64,000 nucleotides of DNA, from the NCBI GenBank assembly GCA_963803125.1, contig CAWDLR010000003.1, forward strand, positions 496,001 to 560,000. The letters are read 5' to 3'. Positions within the stretch are counted from its first letter, which is position 1, and each line of letters opens with the position of its first letter. Position numbers and translations under genes: made by a program. Source of the stretch: G963675935 sp963803125. Its GTDB lineage: Bacteria; Planctomycetota; Planctomycetia; Pirellulales; Thermoguttaceae. Positions 61,179 to 64,000 of the stretch are shown here, piece by piece. The notes under the pieces are model-generated. The model was not told the origin of the DNA. It made no database searches and saw only the letters and a program-made list of their open reading frames with translations.

Positions 61179-62421
61179 CTCACCGCATCTTCTCCCATAC
61201 CTATGCGAACGGCCTGGTGTTGGTGGCCGAGCCGACCGCGGCGCTGCAATCGGCGGCCTTCACCTTCCTGGCGCCCGCCGGCTGCGTTTACGATCCCGCC
61301 GACCGTAGCGGCCTGGGCAGCTTCGCCTGCGAGATGTCGCTGCGCGGGGCGGGCGAGCGCGACGGGCGACGCTTCATTCTCGACCTCGACAATCTCGGCG
61401 TCGAGCGGGCCGAGGGAGTCTCCAGCGCCCACGCCAGCTACAGCGGCGCCACCGTGGCCGAAAACCTGCCGCAGGCGCTGGCGATCTACGCCGACCTGCT
61501 GCGGCGGCCCCATCTGCCCCAGGACCAGTTGGAGGCGGGCCGCCTGGCAATGCTGCAAGAACTGCGGGCGGTGGAGGACGAACCGGCGCAGAAGGTGATG
61601 ATCGAGCTGCGGCGGCGGCATTATCCCGAACCTTGGGGCTGGCCCCCGCAGGGCGAACGGGCGGCGATCGAGGCGACCACCATCGAAGAGATTCGCCCCC
61701 ACTTCCACCGCTGCTATCGCCCCAACGGCACGATTCTCGGCGTCGCCGGCCAGGTCGATTGGCAGCGGCTGAGGGATCTGGTCGGCGAGTTGTTCGGCGA
61801 TTGGCCCGCCGGCCGCGCCGCGCCGATCGCCGAGACGCCCTGCGGCTGCCGCTATGAGCACTTGCCGTACGATTCGCAGCAGACGCAGATCGGCGTGGCC
61901 TACGCCAGCGTTCCCTACCGTCATCCCGACTATTTTCAGGCGTGGGGTTCGGTGGGCGTGCTCAGCGGCGGCATGAGCGCACGGCTGTTCACCGAAGTCC
62001 GCGAGCGTCGCGGCCTCTGCTACAGCATCTACGCCAGCCAGCACACGCTCTTGCACCGCGGCGCCGTCTTCTGCTACTGCGGCACCGGCGCCGAGCGGCG
62101 CAGGAGACGCTGGAGGTCATGCTCGGCGAGCTGCATCGCCTGGCCGAGGGGATCACCGACGCGGAGCTCGATCGGCTGAAGGCCCGCATCAAGAGCGCGC
62201 TGATCATGCAGCAGGAGTCGAGTTCCGCGCGGAGCTCGTCGCTGGCCCGCGACTGGTATCATCTCGGCCGCGCCCGATCGCTGGACGAAGTCGGCCAGAT
62301 CATCGACGGCCTGAGCAGCCGCAGCATCAACGCCTACCTGGCCGCGCATCCGCCCGGCGATTTCAGCGTGGTGACGCTGGGATCGCGCGAACTGGCGATG
62401 GCCGACAGGCGGTCCAAGTAA
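61175..62421 (+). CDS. M16-family peptidase-like protein without metal motif, one frame break
   Basis: About 415 residues; GTG start overlapping the GNAT stop. Insulinase-type N-terminal fold: THRIFSHTYANGLVLVAEPT, FTFLAPAGCVYDPADRSGLG, then RHYPEPWGWPPQGE, GTILGVAGQVDW and GVAYASVPYRHPDYFQAWGS. The zinc motif HxxEH expected after the first strand is replaced by SFACEM, so this is the noncatalytic subunit type. A missing base in a GG run near 62098 shifts the frame; the C-terminal part AQETLEVMLGELHRLAEGIT is normal. The active partner is not in the window. Confidence 0.83.
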
Positions 62422-62549
62422 TGGGCGGGCGAGAATGGCGTCGCGGTGGCGGAGGAACGGCCGTCCCATTGTCCCCTCGAAAACATGGTAGGCGGTGCTA
62501 TAATGTTAAGGGAGCATTTTGTTGACATTCTCGTCGAGAAGCGAGCCCC

Positions 62550-62762
62550 ATGAACGCAGAAACGATCCGTGAATGGTTGAACCGGCGGCCGTTCGAGCCC
62601 TTTGAACTTCGGCTTTCCAATGGGGAAGCCTATCAGATCAGGCACCCGGAGGTTGTCGCGATCGGTAAGAATCGAATCGCGATTGTTGATCCCGGGACCG
62701 ACCGCTTTGTTCACGTCGCCCTGGTCCACGTCAACAGCATCGAAGCATTGCAAACGGCATGA
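62550..62762 (+). CDS. Small conserved planctomycete-type protein
   Basis: 70 residues: MNAETIREWLNRRPFEPFEL, VVAIGKNRIAIVDPGTDRFV, HVNSIEALQTA. I recognise this as a very common small family in planctomycetes, of unknown function, often found in many copies per genome. Complete. Confidence 0.75.
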   Translation: MNAETIREWLNRRPFEPFELRLSNGEAYQIRHPEVVAIGKNRIAIVDPGTDRFVHVALVHVNSIEALQTA

Positions 62763-62823
62763 GTTGTTTCACGCCACCGCGGCGATGCCTGTCGCCTGCT
62801 GATGAGGTGGGGGCGGCAACTTC

Positions 62824-63315
62824 TCAGCAGCCCAACAGCTTGGCCGTCGCCAGCCATTGCAATTCGCCTTTGCCCGTAGCGGGCTCGCCGTCGAAGTGAA
62901 TGGCGGCCGCGGCCCCTTTGGCGAAGTGGATTAGCGCTTCGCCGTCGCCGATCAGCGCCGCGGCGAGATTGTCAACGTCGGGGGCGTGGCCAACCCAGGC
63001 GATCTGCTCGTGGTCGGCCGCCTGCCGCATGGTCCAGCGCAGCATTCCCTGCAAGTCGCTCCCCGGCTGCAATTCGTCGCGTTTAACGACCTTTGGCCCA
63101 TCGAGCGCGGCCGCCAGTATTTCCGCGGTCTCCACGCAGCGAACCAGCGGGCTGGTGGCGATGACGGTGGGCATCATGCCTGCGCCAACCAGCTTCTTCA
63201 CCACGCGGGCGAATCGCCCCTTGCCGTCCGCCGTCAACGGCCGCACTGCGTCGTCGGGCCAGCGCGAATCGTCGCGCTGGCCGGCCCAAGCATGACGAAC
63301 GATGTAAAGGTCCAT
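62824..63315 (-). CDS. sixA: Phosphohistidine phosphatase SixA-like
   Basis: 163 residues. Histidine phosphatase superfamily with RHA in place of RHG: MDLYIVRHAWAG (phosphorylated His8), arginine in ATSPLVRCVETAEIL, and the second His in IAWVGHAPDVDNLAAALIG. SixA removes phosphate from histidine phosphocarrier proteins such as those of the PTS. Length and motif order fit SixA rather than phosphoglycerate mutases. Confidence 0.85.
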   Translation of the reverse strand: MDLYIVRHAWAGQRDDSRWPDDAVRPLTADGKGRFARVVKKLVGAGMMPTVIATSPLVRCVETAEILAAALDGPKVVKRDELQPGSDLQGMLRWTMRQAADHEQIAWVGHAPDVDNLAAALIGDGEALIHFAKGAAAAIHFDGEPATGKGELQWLATAKLLGC

Positions 63316-63398
63316 GAGCGGGATCGGGGGTTAGAGGTTTGGGGGCAGCAGTCAGTGACCGTCGCCCCAGGGTAGGTCAATCGTGCAGTACCCAACGG

Positions 63399-64000
63399 CT
63401 ACCTGGTCCTCTCGTCTGCTTTCAGATGCTCGTCGAAGAACTTCAGGATCGAAGGCAGGTCGATTTCATGGGCGCCCTCGTGAATATCCAATGCAGCGTT
63501 CTTCGGCTTGCCGAGGGCCTTGTAGACGGCTTGGATTTCGACCATCACCTGGCTGGCGATCTTGGGCGTGAAACTCAGCGGTCCCTCCTTGCGGCCGTTC
63601 TGGCACTCCAACGGCCGGGGAGCGATCATCGCAAAGACGTCCGCCCAATCGGCTTGCTCCCGCAAACCGTCGAACTTCCAGCACATGCAATGATTGGCTT
63701 CAAGCTGATCCATCGTGGTCAGCCAGCCGGAACTATCGGCCGCCCGAATGCGCGGGTCCATTGCAGCCAACCACATGGTCATCTCGCCACCGAGCGAAAG
63801 CCCCCCGCAACCGATCCGCGACTTTTCGACGCCGGGCAGCGTCTCCAGGTAGCTGACGCAGCGCATCAGGTCCCAGAGCCGCTCACCCATCAGCGTACGA
63901 TTCTTCTCGTAGACTTGATGCTGGCTGACCAGGGTCGAAATCGTCACGTAGCCCGATTTGGCTAGTTCGGAAGCAAAGCCCTTGTAGATCGGGCTGCCAT
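63399..64000 (-). CDS. Alpha/beta-hydrolase (dienelactone hydrolase/acetyl xylan esterase type), partial
   Basis: C-terminal 200 residues; the gene continues beyond the window. Nucleophile elbow GGLSLGGEMT with catalytic Ser, aspartate region FAMIAPRPLECQ, and catalytic His in DIHEGAHEIDLPSILKFFDE. Upstream reading SPIYKGFASELAKSGYVTIS is open to the window edge. Such enzymes, common in planctomycetes, act on esters of plant or algal sugars; whether it is secreted cannot be seen here. Confidence 0.83.
   Translation of the reverse strand, partial: GSPIYKGFASELAKSGYVTISTLVSQHQVYEKNRTLMGERLWDLMRCVSYLETLPGVEKSRIGCGGLSLGGEMTMWLAAMDPRIRAADSSGWLTTMDQLEANHCMCWKFDGLREQADWADVFAMIAPRPLECQNGRKEGPLSFTPKIASQVMVEIQAVYKALGKPKNAALDIHEGAHEIDLPSILKFFDEHLKADERTR

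Noticed and set aside
1..64000. tRNA genes in the intergenic regions
   Set aside because: I looked for T-arm motifs (GGTTCGAATCC-like) and cloverleaf pairs between genes and found none convincing; a covariance search would settle it.
1..64000. Programmed frameshifting as an explanation for the split genes
   Set aside because: Breaks occur in unrelated genes, in both directions, at ordinary short homopolymers, without slippery-site plus stem-loop signals; error is simpler.

Overview
The window looks like chromosomal DNA of a planctomycete (Pirellulales-like), probably anaerobic or facultative. Evidence for this: high-GC genes on both strands; a prepilin-like protein with the H-x9-DG tail (DUF1559); secreted proteins ending in PEP-CTERM sorting signals, one with a dockerin-like segment; several small or coiled-coil proteins of the kind common in this phylum; and gene groupings such as polA-coaE-rho and ribH-nusB-ftsY. 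No rRNA, tRNA, CRISPR array, integrase or recognisable transposase was found. The assignment rests on gene content only.

Layout. 0-4.5 kb: the end of an MmeI-like restriction-modification enzyme and a B12-binding radical SAM protein. 4.6-8.3 kb: def and fmt, separated by a broken PEP-CTERM gene. 8.4-17.3 kb: a Skp-like protein, a ClC channel, tgt and a large secreted beta-repeat PEP-CTERM protein. 17.6-22.4 kb: asnS, a parDE pair, a Tat-exported TIM-barrel protein, an orphan antitoxin and recA. 22.7-28.3 kb: an electron-bifurcating [FeFe]-hydrogenase (hydB, hydA, hydC), interrupted by a small leucine-rich-repeat gene. 28.3-39.5 kb: glnE, then TIM-barrel, URO-D, sodium symporter and phosphodiesterase genes, and an EboB-like hydrolase. 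40-47.3 kb: a coiled-coil membrane protein, a GH29 fucosidase and polA. 47.4-53.5 kb: coaE, hicBA, rho, ribH, an NYN-domain gene, nusB and ftsY. 53.6-64 kb: the prepilin-like protein, a truncated Nudix gene, HD, CsrA, DUF1614, ChaN, GNAT, an M16-like protein, SixA and a partial alpha/beta hydrolase.

The most striking feature is not a gene. The region is saturated with short palindromic elements of at least ten sequence families. Many lie between genes, but many sit in frame inside conserved genes: the restriction enzyme, the radical SAM protein, fmt, two TIM-barrel genes, hydB, hydA, glnE and polA (several times), and they supply C-terminal tails of others. The hydrogenase locus is also bracketed by three pairs of perfect 27-28-nt inverted repeats. 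The behaviour resembles Rickettsia palindromic elements, REP/RAYT elements and cyanobacterial heptamer repeats, but with many families at once.

A second window-wide pattern is single-base frame breaks in otherwise intact genes, including normally essential ones (coaE, tgt). Most lie in short homopolymer runs, so sequencing or assembly error is the likeliest cause. I therefore annotate most of these as one CDS with a frame break rather than as pseudogenes.
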